This document shows positions 33,796-43,667 of a stretch of DNA of 48,985 bases, in pieces. A model generated the notes under the pieces. That model made no database searches. It was not told where the DNA came from and worked only from the letters and a program-made list of their open reading frames with translations. This stretch comes from Phycisphaerae bacterium (GTDB lineage Bacteria > Planctomycetota > Phycisphaerae > UBA1845). The DNA lies in the NCBI GenBank assembly GCA_029260235.1, contig JAJDDP010000120.1, positions 1 to 48,985 of the forward strand. Reading direction: 5' to 3'. Position 1 is the first letter of the stretch; every line of letters begins with the position of its first letter. A program made the position numbers and the translations under genes.

Positions 33796-34806
33796 TCAGA
33801 GCTTGTCGTCCAACGAGTCAGCCGGTTCGGTAATTTTTACCGCCCGATTGTCTTTGTGCATACCCAAATGGGCGAAGAACTTATTCTTGCCCTCGGCCTG
33901 GATCATGATGGGCTGCTTGGCCTCCTTGGTCGTTTGAAGGATGTCGCCGACTTGGAGGTTGATCAGATCGCGAACCGTCATCGTGGTTTCGGCCAGGTAT
34001 GCCTGAAGTTCGATCTCCGAGCCAAGCAGGCGCTTGGCGACTAGTTCGGTCTTGTGTGCTGCCGTCACCTTGCGCTGATAGGCAAGCCAGCCTTGGGTAG
34101 CCAGCTTGGGCATCACCGGTTCGATGACATTGAACGGAATACAAAGGCTCATGGTGCCTGCCCGAGCACCCATTTTTATTTCAAACCCAATCACCACAAC
34201 AACCTCGTTGGGGGCGACGATCTGGACAAGGTGAGGATTGCTCTCGACTTCGCCGATGGCGAAGGTCACCTTGGTGAGGCTGGCCCACACCTCAGTGAGG
34301 CACTCCAAGGCCCGGTCGGTCAGTCTCCGCACCAGGCGCAACTCGATCATGGTCAGCGGCCTATGGGGGATGAACAATTCGGCGTTAGAGCCGCCCAACA
34401 GGCGGTCGATGATCGGGTAGATGATCAGCGGACTGATCTCCAGGCACATCTGCCCTTCCATCGGTTCGCAAGTCAGAAGGTTAAAGTTCGTGGGGTTGGG
34501 CAGGGAGTGGATGAACTCGCTATAGGTGAGTTGCTCGACGGTAGCTACGCGAACTTCAATGATAGTGCGAAGAAATCCAGAGAGCGATGCCCCCAGGTTC
34601 CGCGAAAAACTTTCGTGGATCCCTTCCAAGGCCCGCATTTGATCCTTGCTGACCCGCTCTGGCCTCTTGAAGTCGTAGAGCTTGACATCCTTGGTGATCT
34701 CCAGGCCACGGCGAATAGTGGTGGGACCCGGGGTGTCGTGCCGCTGCTCCGAATCTACTGCAGCTAGAAGCGCATCAACCTCTGATTGATCAAGTACGTC
34801 AGCCAT
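33796..34806 (-). CDS. fliM: Flagellar motor switch protein FliM
   Basis: 336 residues from the ATG at 34806, with GGAG eight bases upstream. It begins MADVLDQSEVDALLAAVD, the N-terminal peptide that binds phosphorylated CheY in other FliM proteins. The middle domain has YDFKRPERVSKDQMRALEGIHESFSRNL and the LLGG motif of the CheC-like fold. The C-terminal part (LLGSEIELQAYLAETTMTVRDLINLQVGDIL) is the FliN-like domain. It forms the C-ring that sets motor direction and torque. No other flagellar or chemotaxis gene is in the window. Confidence 0.95.
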   Translation of the reverse strand: MADVLDQSEVDALLAAVDSEQRHDTPGPTTIRRGLEITKDVKLYDFKRPERVSKDQMRALEGIHESFSRNLGASLSGFLRTIIEVRVATVEQLTYSEFIHSLPNPTNFNLLTCEPMEGQMCLEISPLIIYPIIDRLLGGSNAELFIPHRPLTMIELRLVRRLTDRALECLTEVWASLTKVTFAIGEVESNPHLVQIVAPNEVVVVIGFEIKMGARAGTMSLCIPFNVIEPVMPKLATQGWLAYQRKVTAAHKTELVAKRLLGSEIELQAYLAETTMTVRDLINLQVGDILQTTKEAKQPIMIQAEGKNKFFAHLGMHKDNRAVKITEPADSLDDKL

Positions 34807-34947
34807 CACCCACACTCCGCCCGACAGGGCATGCGCGCACCTTGAGTACGCAGTCTCCTGGAGTTATCGGAGCGGATCGGGGCAAAACTTGAACTAGGCC
34901 TGCCCCTACTTACTCCAGGCCCCACTGGTAGGAGTATCCAATAAGAA

Positions 34948-36246
34948 TCAAGTTTGGCGCAGTAATTCGAGGTGTTCAAAATAATGGGGAAATGTCTTCG
35001 AGACGCAGCCAGGATCATTGATCACGACACCGTCCCGGGCCAGACCGGCTAGAGCGAAGCTCATGGCCATCCGGTGATCGTCGTAGGTGTCGATGCTGCC
35101 GGGTCGCAACGCTGCCGGCGGCTGAATGGTCAAGCCATCCTCGTACAATTCTACATCCGCACCGAGCTTGCCAAGCTCAGAGGCCAAGGCGGTCAACCGG
35201 TCTGTTTCTTTGAGGCGTAAATTGGCCACGTTGCGAATGCGTGTCTCACCTTTTGCGAACAAAGCTACCACTGCCAAGGTCTGGGCCATGTCCGGCATAT
35301 CGTTCAGATCAATGTCGATGCCACGCAAGGTGCCTTCCGCTGGCCCCGTGACGGTCAGGTCGGTGGGGGTACGCCCCGCCCGGCAGCCCATTCGCTCCAG
35401 AACATCTACGAAATGAACATCACCCTGGATGCTGTCGCTGCCCAGCCCTTGGACGGTGACTCGACCGCCGAGAATCGCCGCTGCCGCAAGGAAGTAGGAT
35501 GCGTTTGAAGCGTCTGGTTCGACCAAGTAATGTCTGCCCCGGTAGCGCTGCGGTGTAGCCACGACATAGCGGGCATGATCTTCTTCGACATTCTCCAGGA
35601 CCGATACGCCGAAGGACTCCATGACCTTCAAGGTCATGGTCACATAGGGAGCACTAAGCAGCGCTCCCTGGATGGACAGAAAGACATCGCTCTGGGCATA
35701 GGGGGCAGCCATCAGGAGAGCGCTGATCATCTGGCTCGACGGAGGTGACGTCACCGAAACCTGTCCGCCGGTCAGGCCGGTTGCATGCACCGTCAAGGGC
35801 GGGTAGCCATCTGACTGCAAGTACTCGATACGTACTCCGAGCCGGCGGAGCATATCCACCAGCGGGCCGATCGGCCTTTCCCGCATCCTCCCGGTGCCGT
35901 CAAGCAGGTAGCTACCCATCCCCAAGGAGACCAGGGCAGCGCAAAACCTAATCGTAGTCCCCGAATTGCCGCAATAGAGATCGATCTCCGATCCGGGCAA
36001 GCCGCCGCCACAACCAGCCACCTTAACCCGGGCGTTGGCTTCGTCGATGGTCGTCCCAATGCCGATCGCTTCAAGCGCAGCCATCATGTGCCGCGTATCG
36101 TCGGCAAATAGAACACCTTCCAAGCGGGATTCCCCGTCGGCCAGCGCGGCAATCAGCAAGGCCCGATTGGTGATGCTCTTGGAACCTGGCAGCGAAACTT
36201 GTGCATCCAACGGCCCTTGAATCGGCGTGATCATGAGTCCAGACAT
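34948..36246 (-). CDS. aroA: 3-phosphoshikimate 1-carboxyvinyltransferase (EPSP synthase)
   Basis: About 432 residues. The start is one of several close Met codons (36246 chosen; 36234 and 36258 possible). It condenses shikimate-3-phosphate with phosphoenolpyruvate in aromatic amino acid synthesis. Signatures: LPGSKSITNRALL near the N-terminus, GNSGTTIRF, then LRLKETDRLTAL and YDDHRMAMSFALAG. All expected substrate-binding residues in these motifs are present. It lies alone, with fliM downstream on the same strand 141 bases away and a divergent TMTC-like gene upstream. Confidence 0.95.
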   Translation of the reverse strand: MSGLMITPIQGPLDAQVSLPGSKSITNRALLIAALADGESRLEGVLFADDTRHMMAALEAIGIGTTIDEANARVKVAGCGGGLPGSEIDLYCGNSGTTIRFCAALVSLGMGSYLLDGTGRMRERPIGPLVDMLRRLGVRIEYLQSDGYPPLTVHATGLTGGQVSVTSPPSSQMISALLMAAPYAQSDVFLSIQGALLSAPYVTMTLKVMESFGVSVLENVEEDHARYVVATPQRYRGRHYLVEPDASNASYFLAAAAILGGRVTVQGLGSDSIQGDVHFVDVLERMGCRAGRTPTDLTVTGPAEGTLRGIDIDLNDMPDMAQTLAVVALFAKGETRIRNVANLRLKETDRLTALASELGKLGADVELYEDGLTIQPPAALRPGSIDTYDDHRMAMSFALAGLARDGVVINDPGCVSKTFPHYFEHLELLRQT

Positions 36247-36350
36247 GCGTTCCAACATAGCCAAATGCCAAGACAAGTCGAGTTTTTTCAGGAGCAATCA
36301 CACCTGCATCGCTTGGGCGCACAAACCATGGCGGTTAGGCTACGTCAGTC

Positions 36351-38258
36351 ATGAGCAGAAACACAAAAGGCAAGCAGAGCGATCCTCGAATCAAGCCCAA
36401 CCCCAAGGCGGTCGCAACTCCAGCACCGGCGGCTGCGGCGTGGCCTGCCTTGTTATTGATCCTCGTGGTTGGCGGATGTGCGTACTTCAATAGCTTTGAG
36501 GGACAGTTTCTGCTCGACGACAATCAACACATTCTGGAGAATCCGCGCATCGGTCAATTCGAATCGGCCTGGGATGTGGTTTCTAAGAGTCGCAGACCTG
36601 TTGTCGATCTCTCCCTGGCCCTGAATTATGCGTTCGGCGAATTTGAAGTTGCGGGCTACCACTTATTCAACCTAGCCGTACACCTGTTGGCTGGCATGAC
36701 CCTGTTTGGTCTCATTCGTCGCACCCTGCTCAGCAGCCCTCTCTTGGTTAGATACGCGGGGCCAGCCAGCGGACTCGCCCTTGCATCAGCACTGCTCTGG
36801 GTTGTTCATCCCCTCCAAACGCAAAGTGTCACCTACATCATTCAGCGGGGCGAATCGCTGATGGGATTGTTCTACCTGCTGACCCTCTATGCCTTCCTGC
36901 GCGGGACTCAATCTTCCAGGCAGGTCTTCTGGTATGGGCTGGCCGTTTGCTGTAGTGGCTTAGCCATGGGGTCTAAAGCTGTTGCAGTGACAGCGCCGGT
37001 CATTGTGCTGCTCTTCGACCGAACATTTCTATCCGAATCGTTGACCGACGCGTTGAAACGGCGCTGGGCTGTCTATATTGGATTGGCCGCTACTTGGTCG
37101 GTTCTGGCTTGGTGTGGTGTCATCGGCGGAGTCTTGAATACCGCTCCTGTAGGTCAAGCCACCGTGGGTTTTGGCTATAAGGGCGTCTCGCCTCTGCAAT
37201 ATGCAGCCACACAACCCGGAGTAATTCTCCATTACCTGCGTTTATCATTTTGGCCCAGCGGGCTTTGCTTGGACTATCTTTGGGCTGTAGCTGATTCGGC
37301 AAAGAAGGCGATCTTGCCCTCTCTCTTGATCGGCGCACTGACTCTTACGACACTCTGGGCGACGTGGCGCCGCAAGCCCGCTGGATTCCTCGGGGCTTGG
37401 TTCTTGATCATTCTAGGACCGACTTCCAGTTTCGTTCCCATTCAAGACATTGCCTTTGAGCACCGCATGTATCTCTCGTTGGCCGCTGTGGTGGTGCTCG
37501 CGGTCTTCATCGGCGATTGGTTTATCAATGGCGTCGCCATTCGTTCAGCCTGGCCGCCCAAACGCCGTAGGGAGACCAGTGCGATGGTAACCTTGGTCAT
37601 CGTAGTCGCCTTGGCTGCTACGACGCGCCAGAGGAATAAGGTTTACCACAGCGCTGAGACCATGTGGCAAGATGTGCTGGCCCACAACCCGCTGAATGCG
37701 CGTGCCCACATGGGGCTAGGGTATCTCCGCATGGCCGACCAACGGCCTGCTGAAGCCATCCCCTATTTTGAGAAGTCTTTGGAAATCGCTCCTTATTCCG
37801 CCGAGACCCATTTCAACCTCGGCGTAGCCCTGAACAAACTGCGACGAACCGAAGAAGCCAAGGCCCATTACGAGCAAGCCATCGAACTTCAGCCCCGCTT
37901 AGCCCCGGCCCACAACAACTTGGCTGTGCTCTTGCAGCAGCAGGGAAGCATTGAGGCATCAATCAAACACTATCGGGCAGCCATTGAGTATCAGCCGAAC
38001 AACGCCGGCAACCAGATGGGCCTGGGTAACGCCTTGCTGCAGCAGGGGAAATTCGATGAAGCTGCTGAATGCTATGTCAATGCCCTAAGGAGCAATCCAG
38101 GCTGGGTGCAGGCCCATTACAACGCGGGGATTGCCCGGGCCAAGGCGGGCGACTTTCCTCAGGCGATCATGCACTTCAAGAATGCGCTCGCGATCAAACC
38201 CGACTTCGCACCAGCGGTTGCCGCATTGCGTGCTGCCCAGGCCGAGTCTGCGCAGTAG
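36351..38258 (+). CDS. TMTC-like GT-C membrane glycosyltransferase with TPRs
   Basis: 635 residues. A Lys/Pro-rich cytoplasmic start is followed by about ten membrane helices (32-425). The first extracytoplasmic loop has an Asp pair (Asp56/Asp57 in FLLDDNQHILENPRI), the placement expected of the catalytic acid in GT-C enzymes. Later FEHRMYLSL recalls the conserved EHR-Y motif of the TMTC group. About five or six TPRs fill 430-630. Eukaryotic TMTC proteins attach O-mannose to cadherins; bacterial relatives are mostly uncharacterised. Acceptor and sugar are unknown. It converges on three sulfatase-fold/TPR genes, 41 bases from the nearest, which suggests a shared surface-modification task (inference). 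Confidence 0.82.
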   Translation: MSRNTKGKQSDPRIKPNPKAVATPAPAAAAWPALLLILVVGGCAYFNSFEGQFLLDDNQHILENPRIGQFESAWDVVSKSRRPVVDLSLALNYAFGEFEVAGYHLFNLAVHLLAGMTLFGLIRRTLLSSPLLVRYAGPASGLALASALLWVVHPLQTQSVTYIIQRGESLMGLFYLLTLYAFLRGTQSSRQVFWYGLAVCCSGLAMGSKAVAVTAPVIVLLFDRTFLSESLTDALKRRWAVYIGLAATWSVLAWCGVIGGVLNTAPVGQATVGFGYKGVSPLQYAATQPGVILHYLRLSFWPSGLCLDYLWAVADSAKKAILPSLLIGALTLTTLWATWRRKPAGFLGAWFLIILGPTSSFVPIQDIAFEHRMYLSLAAVVVLAVFIGDWFINGVAIRSAWPPKRRRETSAMVTLVIVVALAATTRQRNKVYHSAETMWQDVLAHNPLNARAHMGLGYLRMADQRPAEAIPYFEKSLEIAPYSAETHFNLGVALNKLRRTEEAKAHYEQAIELQPRLAPAHNNLAVLLQQQGSIEASIKHYRAAIEYQPNNAGNQMGLGNALLQQGKFDEAAECYVNALRSNPGWVQAHYNAGIARAKAGDFPQAIMHFKNALAIKPDFAPAVAALRAAQAESAQ

Positions 38259-38299
38259 CCCCGCAGCGAAGTTCATGCCATCGCATAGTCGGCGCGCTT

Positions 38300-40741
38300 C
38301 TACGGTGAAGATTGTGGCTGGGTTGTTGAGGTGGTGCCCGCTCGGCCGGTGTGCCCCAATGATCTGATGTGGTCCGCGACCACCTTCGCCAAGTCGGATT
38401 GGCCACGAGCTCGGGCGAGTTCCTCTGCCCGCTGGGCGGTTTGAAACGCCTGCTCAGTATCGCCCAAGGCATCTTCAGCCATGCTCTGGATCAATAGAAA
38501 ACGTGGATTCGGCGAACCCGAACGTTTGCTGGCGGCTTGAATTTGCCGCAGAGCTTCTGCAGGATCGCGAAGAGATTTGTCCGGACAATTCAACAAGATC
38601 AGGGCCAGATTGTTGGCCAACTCGCCCCGCCCGGGTGACAACTGCAGGCCCTCCTGGAGAAGATGAATCGCGGCTGAATAATCGTTCAGGTCATAAAGCA
38701 ATCGCGCCAACCTATCGCGCAGGGCGATGAGTTCAGGATCGCGTTGCAGACGGGCAAATAAGATCTCGACCGCGCGATCAGGCCTCTGGGCTTTGGTGCA
38801 GGCTTGTAATAGCAAGTCAAGTCCAGTGCCCAAAGTAGGTGCTTGGTCCAGCAGCTTGCTCAACGGCTCGATTGCTTCACCCGCCCGATCCTGATGGAGG
38901 AAGACAGCACCCAAGTCTTGAAGGGCTTGGGCGTGATCGGGATACAACGAGAGCAGTTGACGGTATAGAGCTATCGCAGTATCCATGTCGCGTTGCAGCG
39001 TCTTGATCTTGGCCAGGGCGAGCAAATTGTGGGACATATTGGGTCGGAGTTCGTTGGCCTTCCGATAGGCGGATTCGGCATAGCCGTACGCCTGCGCCTT
39101 GAAGTAGCATTCACCCAAGGTCGAATAGGCCGGCTCAAAATCGGGATGGCGGGTGATGAACTGATTGAGTCGCACTGCCGCCTCTTGCAACCCTGCTTGT
39201 GTACCGGCCTTGGCCTTGATCAGCTCGACTTCATACTTAAGAGGCAACATTTTCTTGGGGTCTTGGGCTCCTACTGGCGACGCCCCCGAGGCTGAGGACA
39301 AGCCCACATACCCCAGAGATTCCAGCCGGGCAGTGTCTTGGGCTGAGAGCTGTTGAGTCGGCTCAGCCTGGCCTGCCAGGAGCAAGTCATCGCCAAGGGC
39401 GACCGAGAGCCGACTTGAGAGCTTCTGAGCCAGTTCGGGCCTGTCATCAACCAGATTGACTTGTTCATTCGGATCACTGTCCAGATCGTAGAGTTCTGGA
39501 TCAGGGCTATGGATATACTTGTATTGATCCTGATAAGCGGCAAAAAGGGGCGCCCAGCCGTGGGCCATCTTGCCGTGCAGGGTCTCAACTAGAATCGTGC
39601 GTGGCTCAGTCGTTGCTGTACTCAGATCCACCCCATCGAAGTCGATCGTTGCATCAACGCCAAGGAGGGACAACACCGTCGGCATGATGTCAACCAAGGA
39701 CACCCGGCGCTCAATGTATACGCCTTGTCCCAATCGTTGCCCACAGGCCATCACCAGCGGCACGCGAAGGGTTGATTCGTATAAGAGGTAGCCGTGGCGC
39801 GGCTCGCTGTGCTGCCCCAGGCCCTCGCCGTGGTCGCCAGCTACGACAACCAGGGTATTTTCCGAGACGCCCATTTCTTCGAGCACCGCCAGCAAGCGTC
39901 CGAGCTGTTGATCGGCGAAGGCGATCTCGCCATCGTAGGGCATCTTTGAGTACTCAGCATCGAATGGCGGGGGAGGCGCGTAAGGTGCATGCGCGTCGAA
40001 GAGATGAACCCAAAGAAAGAACCGCTCGTCTTTCTTGTCCTTGAGCCAAGTAATGGCGTGGTCAACGGTCAGGTCGCCACGGCGCTCGGGGATTTCTGCA
40101 GCGGACGATCTACCACTGCCCGCCACGTCGGCGTCATAGTAGCCAAACCCACGGTCAAAACCGAAACGAGCAGCCAGCACAAAAGCGGACACAGCCGCTC
40201 CGGTAGCGAATCCCTTGGACTGCAGCACTTGGGCCAGCGTGCGTGATTCTTGACTGATGTGATAGAGCCCGTTGGCATGGACGCCATGATTCTGGGGATT
40301 CAGGCCTGTAAGGATCGAAGCGTGCGATGGCGAGGTCGTTGGAGCCGGGGCAACCGCATCCAAGAACATTACGCCGCTAGCAGCTAAGCCATCGATGGCG
40401 GGCGTGCTGATGCCGGCGTTCCCGTAACAACCGATGCGATCGGTGCGGGTGGTGTCCAGTGTGACCAGCAGGAGGTTACAGCCCGCCAGTGCAGCAGGAT
40501 CGCCGGGCAGTTTGCTAACAGGTGTTAGCCCATCAGCAGGTTTGATTTCAAGCGGCTCGACCATTGGCACGATTGTGGGCAGCAAGGATGTGGTGTTTGC
40601 TCCTGGTTTGGTGCTGCCGGTCTCAGGTCCGAAGATCAGCCACAGCGCCCCGAGAACGAATAGCAACATCGCGATCACCCAAGGCCAAGGATTGCCGGCC
40701 GCGGTTCTCTTCTGTTCTTGATTAGCATCAAATTCTGTCAT
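38300..40741 (-). CDS. Membrane-anchored sulfatase-fold hydrolase/transferase with TPRs (third of three)
   Basis: About 813 residues from the ATG at 40741 (40762 also possible). One N-terminal span (about 20-38), then an alkaline phosphatase-superfamily domain (about 88-430): first metal Asp in VTLDTTRTDRIGCYG and second metal site AGDHGEGLGQH. The residues where sulfatases have Cys/Ser-x-Pro-x-Arg read Thr136-Ser-Pro-Ser-His140, so formylglycine cannot form. TPRs cover the C-terminal 300 residues. Closest in layout to the gene at 43668, sharing the linker phrase before LLVTLDT. Likely an extracytoplasmic phospho-transferase or phosphodiesterase rather than a sulfatase (inference). Confidence 0.85.
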   Translation of the reverse strand: MTEFDANQEQKRTAAGNPWPWVIAMLLFVLGALWLIFGPETGSTKPGANTTSLLPTIVPMVEPLEIKPADGLTPVSKLPGDPAALAGCNLLLVTLDTTRTDRIGCYGNAGISTPAIDGLAASGVMFLDAVAPAPTTSPSHASILTGLNPQNHGVHANGLYHISQESRTLAQVLQSKGFATGAAVSAFVLAARFGFDRGFGYYDADVAGSGRSSAAEIPERRGDLTVDHAITWLKDKKDERFFLWVHLFDAHAPYAPPPPFDAEYSKMPYDGEIAFADQQLGRLLAVLEEMGVSENTLVVVAGDHGEGLGQHSEPRHGYLLYESTLRVPLVMACGQRLGQGVYIERRVSLVDIMPTVLSLLGVDATIDFDGVDLSTATTEPRTILVETLHGKMAHGWAPLFAAYQDQYKYIHSPDPELYDLDSDPNEQVNLVDDRPELAQKLSSRLSVALGDDLLLAGQAEPTQQLSAQDTARLESLGYVGLSSASGASPVGAQDPKKMLPLKYEVELIKAKAGTQAGLQEAAVRLNQFITRHPDFEPAYSTLGECYFKAQAYGYAESAYRKANELRPNMSHNLLALAKIKTLQRDMDTAIALYRQLLSLYPDHAQALQDLGAVFLHQDRAGEAIEPLSKLLDQAPTLGTGLDLLLQACTKAQRPDRAVEILFARLQRDPELIALRDRLARLLYDLNDYSAAIHLLQEGLQLSPGRGELANNLALILLNCPDKSLRDPAEALRQIQAASKRSGSPNPRFLLIQSMAEDALGDTEQAFQTAQRAEELARARGQSDLAKVVADHIRSLGHTGRAGTTSTTQPQSSP

Positions 40742-40832
40742 AATGGCGATTCTCGTCGGCATACGGCAAGCTACTGGTTACAGCGCTAGGACAGTTTAGA
40801 CGCCGACCTACTTGCTGCGGTTTCTTCTTGGG

Positions 40833-43616
40833 CTATTTCTCATGAAATGCTTGCCCCTTGGCATATTGTTCCCGTCGCTGACCAAGCTGCTTGACGAATT
40901 GACTAGCACCACCCTCTTTGGCTGCATTGATGGCACGATCCACGGCAGCGATGGCATCATCAAATCGCGCTGCTTCAGCATAGGCAGCCGCTAGCGTATC
41001 GATCACTTCAGGCCGTTTGCCGCCCGTCAGCTCGTCTGCTCTTTCGGCAAATCGAACGGCTTCTGAGCCGTTGCGAATGGTCGCATCGGGGGACGTTGCC
41101 AATCGCCAGGCCAAGTCATTTAGGATTCCTGGATCGTTCGGGAGATTCCCCAGCCCCTTGATGAGGCAGCCCAGCGCCTCAGCATGTTGACCCTTTTGCC
41201 TGAGCAGGTCTGCCGCGCCGAGATATCCGCTGCCATCTTCTGGGAAAGATTCCATCCATCGCTTGTACAGGGCGATGGCTTCATCGGGCTTTTCCGCTGC
41301 GACCTTCAAGCTCACCAACTCGTCGCGAGCTCGGGCATAGTCTGGCTTGAGTTCCAGCGCTTTGGCAAAACACTCGGTCGCCTGATCAATCTCTTCAATT
41401 CGGACCGCACCCAGCCCTGCGTTGAGCCAGGCCTGGGGAATCTTGTCTTCAAGTTGTGCGGTCCTTAGCAGCTGGGTGAAAGCAGCCTCATGTTTTCCAT
41501 TCTTGGCATAGAGATCTGCCAGTTTTCTATGAACAGCAGCGTTTTCTGCGGCGTTCTCTAGAACCCTCTCGTAGATTGCGATGGCTTGGTCCAATTCACC
41601 CAGGGCCGCATGAATCTGAGCTAGGGCTAAATTGATATCCAACCGATCCGGCTCTTCTTCGAGGGCGGCAGACACTCTCGCCTTTGCCTCTTGAATCCTG
41701 CCGGAGCGGTATAGGGCTATGCCCCATCTGAAAGTAATCTCCCGCAACCCTGGCGACAGCTCAGCCGCGATTTGATAATGCTCAAGCGCTTCATCGAAGC
41801 GTTGTTGTTCAGCCAGCAGATTGGCAAAGCCAAAGTGTGGCAGAGGGGCTGTTGGGTCTTCTTTGAGGACTTTGATGTAGTTTTCTTCGGATTCTTCAAA
41901 TTCTCCTTCGAGCGCTTCAGTGGCCGCCAAGGCTGCGCGGGTGATTTGATTCTCAGGATCCAGCTCAAGAGAGCGAGTGTATCGTTCTTTCGCCTCAGGG
42001 TAGCGTTCAAGCCCAATCAGCGCGTCACCATACTCCTTGATGATCATGGGGTTATTTGGCTCTTCAAGGGCGATCCCTTCGAGAAAGCGGGCTGCGTCCT
42101 CGAATCGCCCGATGCGCAAAGCAACCCTAGCACGACAAAAAGCCGTAATCACATGAGTCTTGTTGCGCGGGCTGGTCCCTTCGGGTTCAAACTCATCCAG
42201 CTCCGAGGTACTGGTGGAAGCATCATCGGTCTGCGTACCTCCTAGATATCCAAGGGCCTGCAAGGCGCGCACGTCTTCCTTGGTCACAGCTCGGACAGCG
42301 GATCTCTTGCCTGGCGGGGGGGGCGAGTTGGCCATCAGATTATGCAATTGACTTCGCAAGGCCTCAAGTTTCTGCGGCTGAGTACCAGCCAAGTTGAAAA
42401 GCTCGCGCGGATCTTGGGCAACGTGATAGAGTTCAGGATCAGTGCTATGAATGTATTTCCAACCATCGACACGCAAAGACCGCAGCATGCAGTACTCGAA
42501 GTTTATTTGGGCCGTCAATGTGTCCGCATAAATAGGCAAGTGTAGATCAACACCTGGGTTTTTGAGCAGCGGAATGAGCGATGCGCCCTGCATCTGCGGC
42601 GTCCGTTTGAGCTTGACATACTCCACGACCGTCGGGGCGAGATCGACCAGCCCCACTTGGGAGTGCACGACCTGTCCGCCTGGAATCTGCGACGGATTCC
42701 ACATGATCAGCGGGACGTGCTGGGTTGAATCGTAGAGGAAGAATGAGTGCGTGATTTCGTCGTGCTGGCCCATTGCTTCGCCGTGATCGGCGGTCACAAT
42801 CACTAGGGTGTTCTTGGCAAGTTCTAGTCGTTCGAGGGCGTCGATGAACTTGCCGATTTGGGAATCGACCGAAGCGATTTCCGCCAGGCAGGGATCGGCG
42901 TATTGCCGGGCGAATTCTTCGGGCGGCGAGTGGGGCTGATGAGGATCGAAGTAGTGCAGGAACAAGAAGAACGGTCTCTCCTTGGCATCTTCCAGCATAG
43001 CGATGCCGCTACGGGTGATGTCCTCGGCGGAACGTTCTAGATCACCCACTGCATTCCTATCACGCTCAGCGGTTCCTTTGAGATCACCAAAGTGATCGAA
43101 TCCCTGATTGATGCCGGATACTTTTCCCAGGACGACGGCAGCGACCTCTGCATGGGTTGTGTAGCCTGCCCGCTTCATGATCTCGGCAAGCGTGGTGTTC
43201 TCCTGGCCCAGCTGAAAGCTCATGTTTTCGCGGGCTCCGTGCACATACTGATAGGAGCCAGTCAGCATGGTCGAGTGAGACGGCAAGGTGATCGGGGCAG
43301 ACGATATGCACTGGGCAAATCGAGTGCCCTCGGCGGCTAAGCGGTCGATGTTGGGTGTCTTGATCGTCGGGTGACCGTAGCAGCCGATGTAATCCGCCCG
43401 CAAAGTGTCGATGGAGATCAGCACGACGTTCATGTTCGCGCCGCCAATTTCTCCGACAAGTGCTGTCTTGGCTTCCCCATCTTGGCCGGGTTTGCAGCCT
43501 GAAAGTATGAACAGCAAGGCGGCAGTCGTGCAGAATGAGATGGCGCATTCGATCAGACGATGCGAAAGCCACGGTCTCAACGGTCTTCTATTGTTGATCA
43601 TCATTCCCGCCATCAT
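40833..43616 (-). CDS. Lipoprotein sulfatase-fold hydrolase/transferase with many TPRs (second of three)
   Basis: About 927 residues from an ATG at 43616; other Met codons follow at 43604/43601 and a TTG lies at 43658. Unlike its neighbours it has a lipobox (LSGC, Cys41). The alkaline phosphatase-superfamily domain has ISIDTLRADYIGCYG and TADHGEAMGQHDE. The nucleophile region is Thr110-Leu-Pro-Ser-His114, again lacking the sulfatase Cys/Ser and Arg. The sequence from about 470 to the end is almost all TPRs, roughly ten or more, more than in the other two. The reaction is unknown; a lipid-anchored transferase acting outside the cytoplasm fits the layout. Confidence 0.85.
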   Translation of the reverse strand: MMAGMMINNRRPLRPWLSHRLIECAISFCTTAALLFILSGCKPGQDGEAKTALVGEIGGANMNVVLISIDTLRADYIGCYGHPTIKTPNIDRLAAEGTRFAQCISSAPITLPSHSTMLTGSYQYVHGARENMSFQLGQENTTLAEIMKRAGYTTHAEVAAVVLGKVSGINQGFDHFGDLKGTAERDRNAVGDLERSAEDITRSGIAMLEDAKERPFFLFLHYFDPHQPHSPPEEFARQYADPCLAEIASVDSQIGKFIDALERLELAKNTLVIVTADHGEAMGQHDEITHSFFLYDSTQHVPLIMWNPSQIPGGQVVHSQVGLVDLAPTVVEYVKLKRTPQMQGASLIPLLKNPGVDLHLPIYADTLTAQINFEYCMLRSLRVDGWKYIHSTDPELYHVAQDPRELFNLAGTQPQKLEALRSQLHNLMANSPPPPGKRSAVRAVTKEDVRALQALGYLGGTQTDDASTSTSELDEFEPEGTSPRNKTHVITAFCRARVALRIGRFEDAARFLEGIALEEPNNPMIIKEYGDALIGLERYPEAKERYTRSLELDPENQITRAALAATEALEGEFEESEENYIKVLKEDPTAPLPHFGFANLLAEQQRFDEALEHYQIAAELSPGLREITFRWGIALYRSGRIQEAKARVSAALEEEPDRLDINLALAQIHAALGELDQAIAIYERVLENAAENAAVHRKLADLYAKNGKHEAAFTQLLRTAQLEDKIPQAWLNAGLGAVRIEEIDQATECFAKALELKPDYARARDELVSLKVAAEKPDEAIALYKRWMESFPEDGSGYLGAADLLRQKGQHAEALGCLIKGLGNLPNDPGILNDLAWRLATSPDATIRNGSEAVRFAERADELTGGKRPEVIDTLAAAYAEAARFDDAIAAVDRAINAAKEGGASQFVKQLGQRREQYAKGQAFHEK

Positions 43617-43667
43617 TCGGTCATACCAAGTATCTGTTTCAGGATTCTCTGCCGCCAAGTACGAGTG

